NCBI GenBank assembly: GCA_963807735.1
Contig: CAWEDI010000019.1
Location: 248,001-312,000, forward strand
Direction: 5' to 3'
Origin: Roseiarcus sp963807735
GTDB taxonomy: Bacteria; Pseudomonadota; Alphaproteobacteria; Rhizobiales; Beijerinckiaceae
Length of the DNA: 64,000 bases
Shown: piece by piece, positions 9,446-18,114 of the stretch
Layout: each line of letters begins with the position of its first letter
How positions within the stretch are numbered: position 1 is the stretch's first letter
Position numbers and translations under genes: made by a program
Notes under the pieces: generated by a model
Database searches by the model: none
Seen by the model: the letters and a program-made list of their open reading frames with translations, nothing else
What the model was told of the DNA's origin: nothing

Positions 9446-9512
9446 GAGGGCCTTGTCGAAAAGCTTCGCGAATCGCGCGTCGGGGGCTTGCGCCGCGAAT
9501 TCGGCTAGGTTA

Positions 9513-9527
9513 GAACAAAAATAGAAC
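9513..9527 (-). promoter_or_regulatory. LexA (SOS) box upstream of uvrA
   Basis: Read in the uvrA direction the site is GTTCTATTTTTGTTC, the direct repeat GTTC-N7-GTTC described for alphaproteobacterial LexA. It lies in the uvrA-ssb intergenic region, 67 bp from the uvrA start. It could also affect ssb, whose ATG is 157 bp away on the other side. A second box differing at one position lies at 37226-37240. Confidence 0.85.
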
Positions 9528-9683
9528 GAAGGCCAGGGCCCCGCTTCTATTTAGGGTGAGTTGGGCGGAAGCCAAACGGCGCCGGGGCGGCGGGGCTGTG
9601 GACAAGTGTGGCGCGGCCCTTCCCTTCGGGCCGCGTCGGGACGAGGAAGGCGAACGGCGAAGCGAGAGATCGAGGAGAGAGTC

Positions 9684-10178
9684 ATGGCGGGCAGCGTCAA
9701 CAAAGTGATCCTGGTCGGCAACCTGGGCAAGGATCCCAAGGTCAGCACCCTGAACTCCGGCGATAAGGTCGTCAGCTTCACTCTCGCCACCTCCGAGAAC
9801 TGGAAGGACAAGAACACCGGCGAGCGCCGCGAGAAGACCGAGTGGCACAATGTCGTCATCTACAACGACAATCTGGGCCGCATTGTCGAGCAATATTGCA
9901 AGAAGGGCTCGAAGGTCTATGTCGAGGGGCAGATTCAGACCCGCAAATACACCGATCAATCCGGCGCCGAGCGTTACATTACCGAGGTCGTGCTGCAACG
10001 TTTCCGCGGCGAGTTGACGTTGCTGGATTCGCGCGGCGGCGGGGAAGGCCGCGAAAGCTACGGCGGCGAGGAGCGCGTCCCGTCCTTCGGCCGCACCTCC
10101 CCGGCCGAACCGCGCCGCCCGGCGTTGGCGGGCGGCGGAGGCGGCGGGCCGGACCCGGACGACGACATTCCGTTCTGA
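9684..10178 (+). CDS. ssb: Single-stranded DNA-binding protein
   Basis: A 164-residue SSB. The N-terminal OB fold (residues about 1-110) starts AGSVNKVILVGNLGKDP and contains WHNVVIYN and the YVEGQIQTRKYTDQSG hairpin. It is followed by a Gly/Pro-rich linker and the acidic partner-docking tip DDDIPF. The tip recruits repair and replication proteins. ATG 9684 is chosen because it follows GAGGAGAG at a good distance and begins the family N-terminus; the frame is open further upstream but without family similarity. Divergent neighbour of uvrA, a common arrangement. Confidence 0.97.
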   Translation: MAGSVNKVILVGNLGKDPKVSTLNSGDKVVSFTLATSENWKDKNTGERREKTEWHNVVIYNDNLGRIVEQYCKKGSKVYVEGQIQTRKYTDQSGAERYITEVVLQRFRGELTLLDSRGGGEGRESYGGEERVPSFGRTSPAEPRRPALAGGGGGGPDPDDDIPF

Positions 10179-10288
10179 GGGCTCGATTCTTAGGATGTCG
10201 AAATCGCGTCGCGCCGTGGTCCGCCGCGGCGCCCGTAGCGTAGTGGCGAGAATTGAGCGCTGTCGCGCCTTGCCCGCCGAGAGTCTTG

Positions 10289-10798
10289 ATGCCCCTCTCC
10301 CCCTCAATCCCCCTCACCACCGTCGACGGCGAGTCGCAAAGCCTCGGCGACTACGCAGGACAGACGCTGCTCATCGTCAATGTCGCCAGCAAGTGCGGCT
10401 TCACGCCGCAATATGCGGGACTGGAGGCGCTGCATCGCAGCTATTCCCCACGCGGCTTCGCCGTGCTCGGCTTCCCGTGCGACCAGTTCGGCGGCCAGGA
10501 GCCCGGCGACGAGGCAGAGATCAAGGCGTTCTGCACGCGCGATTACGGCGTCAGCTTCCCACTATTCGCCAAGATCGACGTCAATGGCGCGCGAACCCAT
10601 CCGCTGTTCGCCGCGCTGAAGCGCGCCGCGCCGGGCCTGTTCGGCACGCAGGCGATCAAGTGGAATTTCACCAAATTTCTGGTCGGACGCGACGGCGAGG
10701 TGAAGCGGCGCTACGCGCCCTCGGACGCGCCGGCTTCGCTCGCCAAGGACATCGAGGCCGCGCTCGCAAACGACCCCGCCGGCACGCGCGCGCCATAG
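10289..10798 (+). CDS. Glutathione peroxidase (BtuE/GPx family, Cys type)
   Basis: A 169-residue cytoplasmic peroxidase of normal length. It shows the active-site Cys in NVASKCGFTPQY (a cysteine, not selenocysteine), the Gln-bearing FPCDQFGGQEPG and the Trp/Asn region KWNFTKFLVG. It reduces hydroperoxides using glutathione or, more often in bacteria, thioredoxin. ATG 10289 is chosen by the family N-terminus and a nearby GAGAG. The last 88 bases overlap, on the opposite strand, the 3' end of the TetR gene. Confidence 0.93.
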   Translation: MPLSPSIPLTTVDGESQSLGDYAGQTLLIVNVASKCGFTPQYAGLEALHRSYSPRGFAVLGFPCDQFGGQEPGDEAEIKAFCTRDYGVSFPLFAKIDVNGARTHPLFAALKRAAPGLFGTQAIKWNFTKFLVGRDGEVKRRYAPSDAPASLAKDIEAALANDPAGTRAP

Positions 10799-11421
10799 GC
10801 GCGCATGAAAACCTCGACCGCAGCGTCGACCGTCTCGCCGATCGCCTCCGGCGTCGCGGTCTCGGTGACGCCGAACAGGCAGGCGCTGAACACGCCGGAC
10901 TTGCAAAGGTCGATGAACTGGCGCGCCGCCTGAGGCCCATCGGTGAATTCGAGCCAGCCAGCGGCCCGCCACGTCTCCAACTGCTGCGCCAACCGGGTGA
11001 CGCCGTAGCATGGGCCGGATTCGTAGAACGCCCGGCCGAGATTCGGGAATTTGCCGGTCGCGGCGATGACGATCCGCACCTGCGCGATCAACTCCGGCTG
11101 GGTCATCAGCGCGATCAACGCGCGTCCGAACGCCGCCAACGGCTCGCGCGGATCGGCGGCGACCTCCGGAATGACCAAGCGCTCGGCCTGCTGCTTGCGG
11201 TCCTCGCGGATCAGCGCCTCGAATAGCGTCTCCTTGGAGTCAAAATACACGTACAGCGTGCCCTTCGACACGCCGGCCACCCGCGCGATGTCGTTCATGC
11301 TCGCGCCGTCAAACCCGTCGGCGAGAAATACGCGGCGGGCGCCGTCGAGAATCTGGCGCCGTTTGGCGGATTCCTGCCCCGACTCCCGCGTCATCTCCGC
11401 CAATGCGTCCGCCGTCATCAT
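10711..11421 (-). CDS. TetR/AcrR-family repressor of the divergent EmrAB-type efflux genes
   Basis: A 236-residue regulator. The N-terminal helix-turn-helix region (residues about 20-65) contains MNDIARVAGVSKGTLYVYF. The ligand-binding half resembles AcrR-type C-terminal domains up to about residue 208; the last 27 residues (ARVPAGSFASAA...) look like extra tail. ATG 11421 or ATG 11418 follows GGAGAAA. It is transcribed away from an HlyD/EmrB efflux pair. A TTGACA-N17-TAGATC promoter and two palindromic operators in the shared 120-bp region support autoregulation and control of the pump. Its 3' end overlaps the glutathione peroxidase gene by 88 bases. Confidence 0.93.
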   Translation of the reverse strand: MMTADALAEMTRESGQESAKRRQILDGARRVFLADGFDGASMNDIARVAGVSKGTLYVYFDSKETLFEALIREDRKQQAERLVIPEVAADPREPLAAFGRALIALMTQPELIAQVRIVIAATGKFPNLGRAFYESGPCYGVTRLAQQLETWRAAGWLEFTDGPQAARQFIDLCKSGVFSACLFGVTETATPEAIGETVDAAVEVFMRAYGARVPAGSFASAASMSLASEAGASEGA

Positions 11422-11448
11422 TTTCTCCAGCCGGGGTTCGATTTATTG

Positions 11449-11463
11449 ACCGAACCGTTCAGT
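11449..11463. promoter_or_regulatory. TetR operator 1
   Basis: The 15-mer ACCGAACCGTTCAGT is an imperfect palindrome. It sits at the predicted transcription start of the tetR promoter and is 60 bp, centre to centre, from a near-identical second site. It probably binds the TetR protein encoded next to it. Confidence 0.75.
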
Positions 11464-11471
11464 TCGTCCTT

Positions 11472-11500
11472 GATCTACCCTCGGGCCGGGTGTATGTCAA
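11472..11500 (-). promoter_or_regulatory. Sigma-70-type promoter of the TetR gene
   Basis: On the minus strand there is a perfect -35 TTGACA (11495-11500), a 17-base spacer and a -10 TAGATC (11472-11477). Transcription would start near 11465, at the edge of operator 1, and run into the tetR gene. Confidence 0.7.
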
Positions 11501-11508
11501 CCGCAATG

Positions 11509-11523
11509 ACCGAACGGTTCGGT
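11509..11523. promoter_or_regulatory. TetR operator 2
   Basis: ACCGAACGGTTCGGT is a 15-mer palindrome, perfect apart from its centre base. It lies between the tetR promoter and the start of the HlyD-family gene at 11542. It matches operator 1 at 13 of 15 positions and lies 60 bp from it, close to six helical turns, which would suit cooperative binding. Confidence 0.75.
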
Positions 11524-11541
11524 CGGGACCGAGACTTTGCC

Positions 11542-12789
11542 ATGGCCCAGGACATCGCCGCCTCCCCCGCCTTCGCTCGCACTGCCGAAGCCGCCACGCA
11601 GGCAGCGCCGCCCCAGGCGAAGCGCTCGCCGCGCCGATTCATTCTGCCGCTCGTCATCGTCGGCGCGGCGGCGTATGGCGCGCATTGGGGCTACAACTAT
11701 TTCACCGACGGGCGCTTTCTCGTCTCGACCGACGACGCTTACGTCGGCGCCGACACGGTGATCGTCTCACCAAAAATCATGGGCTACGTCGCCGAAGTCC
11801 TGGTCAACAACAACCAGGAAGTCCATGCCGGCGACCTCCTCGCGCGCATCGACGCCGGCGACTACCGCCTCGCCGTCGAAGCGGCGAAGGACAAGGTCGC
11901 CACGCAGGACGCGACGATCGCCCGCATCGGCCGGCAGGTCGAGGCGCAGCGCGCGTTGATCGCGCAATCGCAGGCGCAAATCGGGTCCGCTCACGCGGCC
12001 GCCGACAGCGCCGACGCCGACGAACAGCGCGCTTCGCTGGAATATGACCGCGCCCAGAAGCTCGCGCTGACCAGCTTCGGCTCGCAGCAGCGCCTGGAAC
12101 AGGCGACCGCGGACAAGAAGCGCACCGCCGCCGCGGCGGTCGGGGCGCGGTCGTCGCTCGCCTCGGCCGAGGCGCAGCTGACGTGGAACCGGGCCAATCT
12201 CGAAGTGCTGCAAGACCAGCAGAGCGAAGCCGAGCACACTAAGGCCGAGCTCGCCAACGCGGTCGAGCGCGCCGAGCGCGATCTTTCGTTCACCGAACTG
12301 CGTGCGCCGTTCGACGGCGTCGTCGGCAACAAGTCGGTCGAGGTCGGGCAATTCGCGCAGCCAGGGGCGCGGCTGCTCGCCGTCGTGCCGCTCGACAAGG
12401 TCTATGTCGACGCCAACTTCAAGGAGACGCAGCTCGGGCCGCTGCGGCCGGGCCAGAAAGTCGAGGTTGCGGTCGACGCGTTCGGCGACAAGACGATCGA
12501 GGGCGTCGTGCGCTCGGTCGCCCCCGCCTCGGGCGCGCAATTCTCGCTGTTGCCGCCCGACAACGCCACCGGCAACTTCACCAAAATCGTGCAGCGGGTG
12601 ACCGTGCGGATCGGCTTCAACGACGAGGTCGAGAAGGAGCATATTCTGCGGCCTGGCCTGTCGGTCGTGGCGACCGTGCATACCCGCGATGAATCGGCGC
12701 CGAAGCCGTCGCTCCTCGGCGCCTTAGGCCTTGAGAGAGTCCGGCCGATGATCCTCGGCGCGCTCGGCCTCGACAAGGCGCGGCCGTGA
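11542..12789 (+). CDS. HlyD/EmrA-type membrane fusion protein of a multidrug efflux pump
   Basis: A 415-residue periplasmic adaptor. One N-terminal membrane segment (FILPLVIVGAAAYGAHW) is followed by the biotinyl-lipoyl-like start STDDAYVGADTVIVSPKIMG, a long coiled coil (about residues 95-240) and the beta-barrel region with ELRAPFDGVVGNKSVEVG. It links the inner-membrane transporter to an outer-membrane channel. ATG 11542 is chosen because the two TetR operators lie just upstream. ATG 11494 would place operator 2 inside the gene. The stop overlaps the GTG of the downstream transporter by four bases, so the two are coupled. No outer-membrane factor gene is in the window. Confidence 0.93.
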   Translation: MAQDIAASPAFARTAEAATQAAPPQAKRSPRRFILPLVIVGAAAYGAHWGYNYFTDGRFLVSTDDAYVGADTVIVSPKIMGYVAEVLVNNNQEVHAGDLLARIDAGDYRLAVEAAKDKVATQDATIARIGRQVEAQRALIAQSQAQIGSAHAAADSADADEQRASLEYDRAQKLALTSFGSQQRLEQATADKKRTAAAAVGARSSLASAEAQLTWNRANLEVLQDQQSEAEHTKAELANAVERAERDLSFTELRAPFDGVVGNKSVEVGQFAQPGARLLAVVPLDKVYVDANFKETQLGPLRPGQKVEVAVDAFGDKTIEGVVRSVAPASGAQFSLLPPDNATGNFTKIVQRVTVRIGFNDEVEKEHILRPGLSVVATVHTRDESAPKPSLLGALGLERVRPMILGALGLDKARP

Positions 12790-14354
12790 GCGCGGCCGCC
12801 GCGCCGCCCGTCGCTTCGGAGAAATTCGACAAGCGAAAGCTGATTGCGTTCATCTTCATGGTGTTCGGGATGTTCATGGCGATCCTGGACATCCAGATCG
12901 TCTCGGCGTCGCTGTCGCAGATCCAGGCCGGTCTCTCCGCCAGCCAGGACGAAGTGACCTGGGTGCAGACCAGCTATCTGATCGCCGAAGTCATCATGAT
13001 CCCGCTTTCCGGCTTCCTGTCGCGGATGCTGTCGACGCGGATCATCTTCACGATCTCGGCGGCCGGGTTCACGGTGATGAGCTTCATGTGCTCGACCGCG
13101 GGCTCGATCGAGGAGATGATCATCTGGCGCGCGCTGCAAGGCTTCATCGGCGGCGGCATGATCCCGACCGTGTTCGCCTCCGCCTACACGATCTTCCCGC
13201 GCTCGAAAATGCCATTCGTCGCGCCGATCATCGGCCTGGTGGCGACGCTCGCCCCGACCATCGGGCCCACCGTCGGCGGCTATCTCACCGACCTGTTCTC
13301 CTGGCACTGGCTGTTCCTGGTCAACATCCCGCCGGGAATCATGGTCACGGTCGCCGCTTGGCTGCTGATCGACTTCGACAAGCCGGATTGGTCGCTTGCG
13401 CCGCGCTTCGATTGGACCGGGCTCATCGCGATGGCGGGCTTTCTCGGCGCGATGGAATATGCGCTGGAGGAAGGGCCGTCGAAAGATTGGCTTGAAAGCC
13501 AGCCGGTGACGGCGGCGCTCGTCGTCTCGGGCGTGAGCGCGGTCGTGTTTTTCTGGCGCGCCCTCACTGCGGCGCAGCCGATCGTCGACCTGAGCGCGTT
13601 CCGCGACCGCAATTTCTGGACCGGCTCGATGTTCTCCGCGATCATGGGCGTCGGGCTTTACGGCCTCACTTACATTTATCCGGTGTTTCTCGCGGCGGTG
13701 CGCGGCTACACGCCGCTGATGATCGGCGAGACGATGTTCGTCACCGGCGTCTGCATGTTCCTCACCGCGCCGATATCCGGCAGGCTGATGAGCCTGGTCG
13801 ATCCGCGCAAGATGATCGCCATCGGCTTCGCCGGCTTTGCGTTCGGCACCTATCTCGCCTCGAAGGTGACGCCGGATTGGGATTTCTACGAGCTGTTGTG
13901 GCCGCAGATTTTCCGCGGCGTGTTCATGATGCTGTGCATGGTGCCGATCAACAATCTGGCGCTCGGCACCATGCCGCCGGCGAAGATGAAGAACGCCTCC
14001 GGCCTCTTCAATCTGACCCGCAATCTCGGCGGCGCGGTCGGCCTCGCGGTCATCAACACGGTGCTCGACAAGCGGATGGACCTGCACCTGCAACGTCTGC
14101 GCGAGTCGGTGGTGTGGGGCCGCAGCGTCGCCGAAGAGACGATGACCAACCTGACGGCCGCGTTCGCCGCGCGCGGCGCCGACGCCGCCGACGCCGCCAC
14201 CAAGCAGATGGCGATGATGGTGCGCCGGCAAGCCGAGGTGATGGCGCTCGCCGACGTGTTCCTGGCGCTGACCGTGATCTATCTGGCGACGCTGTGGCTC
14301 GCCGCGCTGATGCGCCGACCGCAGGTGGCGGGCGGCGGGGGCGGCGGCCACTAG
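12786..14354 (+). CDS. EmrB/DHA2-family multidrug transporter (14 membrane segments)
   Basis: A 522-residue major-facilitator protein of the DHA2 family, a proton-driven drug exporter in the inner membrane. It has the typical opening FMVFGMFMAILDIQIVSASL, the motif-C-like region PTIGPTVGGYLTD and many hydrophobic segments spread over the length. The GTG start overlaps the stop of the adaptor gene, forming a tight EmrA-EmrB type operon presumably repressed by the divergent TetR. The C-terminus ends in a Gly-rich stretch. Confidence 0.94.
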   Translation: MSAAAAPPVASEKFDKRKLIAFIFMVFGMFMAILDIQIVSASLSQIQAGLSASQDEVTWVQTSYLIAEVIMIPLSGFLSRMLSTRIIFTISAAGFTVMSFMCSTAGSIEEMIIWRALQGFIGGGMIPTVFASAYTIFPRSKMPFVAPIIGLVATLAPTIGPTVGGYLTDLFSWHWLFLVNIPPGIMVTVAAWLLIDFDKPDWSLAPRFDWTGLIAMAGFLGAMEYALEEGPSKDWLESQPVTAALVVSGVSAVVFFWRALTAAQPIVDLSAFRDRNFWTGSMFSAIMGVGLYGLTYIYPVFLAAVRGYTPLMIGETMFVTGVCMFLTAPISGRLMSLVDPRKMIAIGFAGFAFGTYLASKVTPDWDFYELLWPQIFRGVFMMLCMVPINNLALGTMPPAKMKNASGLFNLTRNLGGAVGLAVINTVLDKRMDLHLQRLRESVVWGRSVAEETMTNLTAAFAARGADAADAATKQMAMMVRRQAEVMALADVFLALTVIYLATLWLAALMRRPQVAGGGGGGH

Positions 14355-14479
14355 AGCAAGTCGCCAAGGACCGTAGCGCCGAACCCGCTGGGTCCAACCA
14401 AACTCGACACGCCATAACAAGGCCGGCGCAAGGCCGCCCACGCAAATTCGACCGCCTTGGAATCCCGGAGGCGGCGATC

Positions 14480-15529
14480 ATGCGTTCAAGCCTGGACATC
14501 TCGCGGTTCGCGCCGCCGACAGGCGATTTGGCCCCGTTGACGCATGGCGCAGCGCTCGACCAGTCGTTCTTTTCGCTGGATTCCCAGGCCGGACGGCCGG
14601 CGTTGCTGGCGTTGATCGGCCGCCTGCCGATGGCGGCCGCGCGCGATGCGCTGATCGCCTGCCAGACCCGCGCGGCCGAATTCGCCGCGCTCGAGGCCGA
14701 TATCGTCGCGCTCGTCGAATTGGAAAGCCCGCACGTGACGGAGTTCCTGACGCCGCTCGCGCCGGACGTGCGCGTCGTGTTCTCGCAACCCGACGTCTTC
14801 GCAGCCTGGCGCTTCGACCATCGCGCGCCCGCGCTGGTGGCGCTGGATCGCGCCGGCCGCGTCGTCGGCGCCGGCGCGACTCCCGACGATCTGTTGGCCG
14901 CGTTCACCCGGCTGCCGCGCGAGACGCCGTTCGCCGACGAGATGCCGGCGCCGGTGCTCGCGATTCCAGGCATCCTGAGCGAGCCGCTTTGCCGCGAGCT
15001 GATCGCCCATTTCGAGGCGAGCAAGCCGGTTTTCGGCGGCATGGCCTCGATCGACGCCTCCGGCCGCTACGCGCATCGAATCGATCAAGACAAGAAGCAC
15101 CGCTACGATCTGGTGCTGGGGTCTCCCTATTCGAACCGGGTCCTGGCGGGCGTGCTGACGCGCTGCATCCCGGAGATCAAGCGCGCCTTCCAGGTCGAAA
15201 TCGCCCACACCGACCGCATCCTGCTGGCGCGCTACGACGAGAGCGGCGGCTATTTCAGACGCCACCGCGACAATGCGGCGCCGAGCGTCGCCTTCCGCCA
15301 GTTCGCGCTGTCGATCAATCTCAACGAGGATTTCGACGGCGGCCACGTGCTGTTTCCCGAGTTCAATTCGCGCCGCTACCGCCCGCGTCTCGGCGCGGGG
15401 GTCGTGTTCTCCTGCTCGCTGCTGCACGAGGCGGCCGCCGTCACGCGCGGCCGGCGCTACTGCGCCTTGACCTTCCTGCACGCCGCGGCCGCGCAGGCGC
15501 GCTGGCTCGCCGCCAACGCCGCGTCTTGA
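14480..15529 (+). CDS. 2OG-Fe(II) oxygenase (PKHD type) with a thioredoxin-like N-terminal domain
   Basis: A 349-residue protein. The C-terminal half (about residues 160-345) is a prolyl-4-hydroxylase-like domain with iron ligands in RRHRDN (HxD), the distal His in SLLHEAA and a basic residue (TRGRRY) for 2-oxoglutarate. The N-terminal 150 residues read like a peroxiredoxin/thioredoxin fold (GRPALLALIGRLP, VVFSQPDVFAAW, PALVALDRAGRVVGAG). No CxxC is seen, and the only cysteine there is in IACQTR. It is predicted cytoplasmic. ATG 14480 follows GGAGGCGGCGATC; the frame is open far upstream only as antisense-free GC-rich readthrough. The substrate is unknown. Confidence 0.85.
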   Translation: MRSSLDISRFAPPTGDLAPLTHGAALDQSFFSLDSQAGRPALLALIGRLPMAAARDALIACQTRAAEFAALEADIVALVELESPHVTEFLTPLAPDVRVVFSQPDVFAAWRFDHRAPALVALDRAGRVVGAGATPDDLLAAFTRLPRETPFADEMPAPVLAIPGILSEPLCRELIAHFEASKPVFGGMASIDASGRYAHRIDQDKKHRYDLVLGSPYSNRVLAGVLTRCIPEIKRAFQVEIAHTDRILLARYDESGGYFRRHRDNAAPSVAFRQFALSINLNEDFDGGHVLFPEFNSRRYRPRLGAGVVFSCSLLHEAAAVTRGRRYCALTFLHAAAAQARWLAANAAS

Positions 15530-15562
15530 CGGCCGCGGCCCCCGCTGCTAATCCCGACGCCG

Positions 15563-15597
15563 CTGTTGAAAGCCAAAAATCCTCATTTTTTCAACAG
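15563..15597. promoter_or_regulatory. Hairpin between oxygenase and RNase D-like genes
   Basis: Outer arms CTGTTGA/TCAACAG enclose inner arms AAAAAT/ATTTTT with the tetraloop CCTC. It follows the oxygenase stop by 33 bases and ends 23 bases before the next ATG. It could be a weak terminator or an operator; the AT-rich inner stem is unusual for this DNA. Confidence 0.45.
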
Positions 15598-15619
15598 TTT
15601 GGTGAAAACGGTAGGGCTT

Positions 15620-16240
15620 ATGGCGATACGATTGCACGAGGGTGACCTGCCGCAGGGCCTCGATCTCGGCCCGGTGGTGGCGATCGACACCGAGACGATG
15701 GGGCTCGTCACCGGCCGCGATCGGCTGTGCGTCGTGCAGATGAGCGGCGGCGACGGCGACGCCGAGGTGGTGCGAATCGCCGCCGGCCAGCGAGAAGCGC
15801 CGCGCCTAGTGGCGATGCTCAGCGATCCCAAGGTGCTGAAGCTGTTCCACTTCGGCCGCTTTGATATGGCCGCGCTCTGCCATGCGTTCGGCGTCATGCC
15901 GGCCCCGGTCTATTGCACGAAAATCGCCTCGAAACTCGCGCGCACCTACACCGACCGGCACGGGCTCAAGGAGCTCGTCAAAGAGTTGTTGGGGGTCGAC
16001 CTCTCCAAGCAGCAACAGAGCTCGGACTGGGGCGCGGCGTCGTTGAGCGAGGCGCAACTCACCTATGCGGCTTCGGACGTGCTGCATCTCCATGGCTTGC
16101 GCGAAAAACTCGACGCCATGCTCGCCCGCGAGGGTCGGGACGGCCTTGCCCGCGCGGCGTTCGCCTATCTGCCCGACCGGGTGCGGCTCGACCTCGCCGG
16201 CTTCGAGGCGATGGACGTGTTTTCGCACGGGTCGCCTTGA
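15620..16240 (+). CDS. RNase D-like 3'-5' exonuclease
   Basis: A 206-residue DEDD-superfamily nuclease that lacks the HRDC domains of full-length RNase D. The short form is common in alphaproteobacteria. Catalytic motifs are seen: AIDTETMGL (Exo I), HFGRFDMAALC (Exo II) and YAASDVLHL (Exo III, DEDDy type). It also has TKIASKLARTYTDRHGLK. It is expected to trim RNA 3' ends. ATG 15620 begins the conserved domain; the frame is open to ATG 15566 through the AT-rich hairpin, which is less likely to be coding. Confidence 0.9.
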   Translation: MAIRLHEGDLPQGLDLGPVVAIDTETMGLVTGRDRLCVVQMSGGDGDAEVVRIAAGQREAPRLVAMLSDPKVLKLFHFGRFDMAALCHAFGVMPAPVYCTKIASKLARTYTDRHGLKELVKELLGVDLSKQQQSSDWGAASLSEAQLTYAASDVLHLHGLREKLDAMLAREGRDGLARAAFAYLPDRVRLDLAGFEAMDVFSHGSP

Positions 16241-16286
16241 GCTGGGGTAAGCGTTCCCGCCTCGTCCTCGCCGCGGCAGGTCCGGT

Positions 16287-18050
16287 TCATTCCTCGGGAA
16301 CGCCGGCCTTGCGCATGCCCTCGATCAGGCGCTCCCGTCCCGCCAGGAAGTTCGGATTGTCGTTCGGCGCGCCGGCGCGAAAGCGGGCAATGCTGTAGGT
16401 CGGGTTTAGCGCAAGTCCGGCCTGAACTTCTGACCGGGCTTCCGGCAGCCGCTCGAGATTCGCCAAGGCGGCGGCCAGATACAAATGAGATATTGGATAG
16501 TTGGTATTGTTTTCGACGGACCTGCGCAGCCACGTCGCCGCCTCCTCGTCCTCGCCGAGAAAGAACTTGGCGACCCCGGCGAAGAAATACCAAAAATAGC
16601 CGTGCGGATCGTGCGGGCTCAGGCGCAGCGCGTCATGGATATGGGGTACGGTTTCCTCGGGCTTTCCCCGATAGATGTTAGCTTGGCCAAGTATGCCATG
16701 GGCGACAGCCAAATTCCGGTCCAGCTCCAGCGCCCGCTCGCATTTTGCGATGCCTTCGGGCACGCGGTTGATCTGGATCTGGATGATGCCGAGCGCCAGA
16801 TGGGCCGCCGCGTGTTCGGGGGCAAGCGACACCGCGCTCGAAACCGCGGCTTCCGCTCTCGCCAGCCGAAGGGCGCGATCGTCCGGAACGAAATTGATGG
16901 CGACCATCGCATCGACGACGGCGATAAGGACCAGGGCCTCCACGTTGGCCGGGTCGAGCGCCAGAGCGCGCTCGCAAAAATCGCGCGCCCTCGAAAAGTA
17001 GTCGGGCGTCGTACCCCGATTGAACCAGGCCCTGCCCTGAAAATAAAGGTCCATCGAGTCCGGGTTCGGCGCTCGTTCCGCGCGGCGGGCCTCGGCTGTG
17101 ATGAGTTGCGTATCGAGCGCGTTTGCGAGGCGCGCGACGATTTCGTCCTGCATGTCGAACAGGTCGGCCAGCGGCTTGTCGAACCGCTCCGCCCAAAAGT
17201 GGCTGCCGCTTTCGGCGTCGATGAGCTGGACGTTGACGCGCATCCGGTCGCCGCCGCGCTGGACGCTGCCTTCCAAAGCATAGCGGACATTCAACTCGCG
17301 CCCGATCTGCTTCACGTCGACGGGCTTCCCCTTGTAGGTGAAGGCGGTGTTGCGCGAGATCACGAACGAGCCGCGAATGCGCGACAGATCGGTCGTCAGG
17401 CTCTCCGTGACTTCGTCGACGAAATAGTCCTGTTGCGGGTCGCCGCCGATATTGAAGAACGGCAACACGACGATGGAAAGGTGGGGCGGGGTCGCTTTTT
17501 CGGGCGCGGGCTTCGCTTGGGCCGGTTTGCCGACGGCAATCGAATAGGCGCGGACGGGCTCGGCGATGTTCTTGAGCTGCGTCCAACCGAGATCGGTGAC
17601 GGCGACGTCGAGCCGCGCCTTCACCTGCCGGTAGGCGTCTTCCGAAAGGCAGATGGCGCCGGGGTCCGCGATCCCTTCGAGGCGCGCAGCGATATTGACG
17701 CCGTCGCCCATCAAGTCGCCGTCGCTCTCCTCGACGATGTCGCCCAAATGAACGCCGATGCGAAAGACGATCCGGCGATCGGCCGGCAAGCTGGCGTTAC
17801 GTTCGATCATGGCGTTTTGGATCGTGGTGGCGCAACGCACCGCCTCCACCACGCTGCGGAATTCGACGAGGGCGCCGTCTCCGGTCCGCTTGAACACCCG
17901 CCCGTGATGCGCCGCGACAGTCGGATCTATGAGGTCTACGCGCAACGCTCGTAGCCGCGCCAGGGCGCCGTCCTCGTCGGCCCCCGTCATGCGGCCGAAG
18001 CCGACAATATCGGCCGCCAGAATCGCCGCGATCTTTCGGGTTTCGCCCAT
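16287..18050 (-). CDS. Class III adenylate/guanylate cyclase fused to a TolB-like domain and TPR repeats
   Basis: A 587-residue protein. The N-terminal cyclase catalytic domain (about residues 3-170) has ILAADIVGFGRM with the metal-binding Asp, FKRTGDGALVEF and GDGVNIAARLEG. After a linker comes the TolB N-terminal/FlgO-like region (VVLPFFNIGGDPQQDYFVDE, about 195-330), then several TPRs to the C-terminus (PANVEALV, PEHAAAHLALG, RNLAVAHGILG). No transmembrane segment is obvious. The architecture is very common in Hyphomicrobiales, where dozens of paralogues can occur; the signal sensed is generally unknown. ATG 18050 begins MGETRKIAAIL, the family start, so it is preferred over the upstream ATG at 18083. 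Confidence 0.93.
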   Translation of the reverse strand: MGETRKIAAILAADIVGFGRMTGADEDGALARLRALRVDLIDPTVAAHHGRVFKRTGDGALVEFRSVVEAVRCATTIQNAMIERNASLPADRRIVFRIGVHLGDIVEESDGDLMGDGVNIAARLEGIADPGAICLSEDAYRQVKARLDVAVTDLGWTQLKNIAEPVRAYSIAVGKPAQAKPAPEKATPPHLSIVVLPFFNIGGDPQQDYFVDEVTESLTTDLSRIRGSFVISRNTAFTYKGKPVDVKQIGRELNVRYALEGSVQRGGDRMRVNVQLIDAESGSHFWAERFDKPLADLFDMQDEIVARLANALDTQLITAEARRAERAPNPDSMDLYFQGRAWFNRGTTPDYFSRARDFCERALALDPANVEALVLIAVVDAMVAINFVPDDRALRLARAEAAVSSAVSLAPEHAAAHLALGIIQIQINRVPEGIAKCERALELDRNLAVAHGILGQANIYRGKPEETVPHIHDALRLSPHDPHGYFWYFFAGVAKFFLGEDEEAATWLRRSVENNTNYPISHLYLAAALANLERLPEARSEVQAGLALNPTYSIARFRAGAPNDNPNFLAGRERLIEGMRKAGVPEE

Positions 18051-18114
18051 CGCGCCCCTCACGCACGCTGCACGATAGCACAAAGACGACCAGTCCCGAA
18101 TGCCTTGACCTCTA

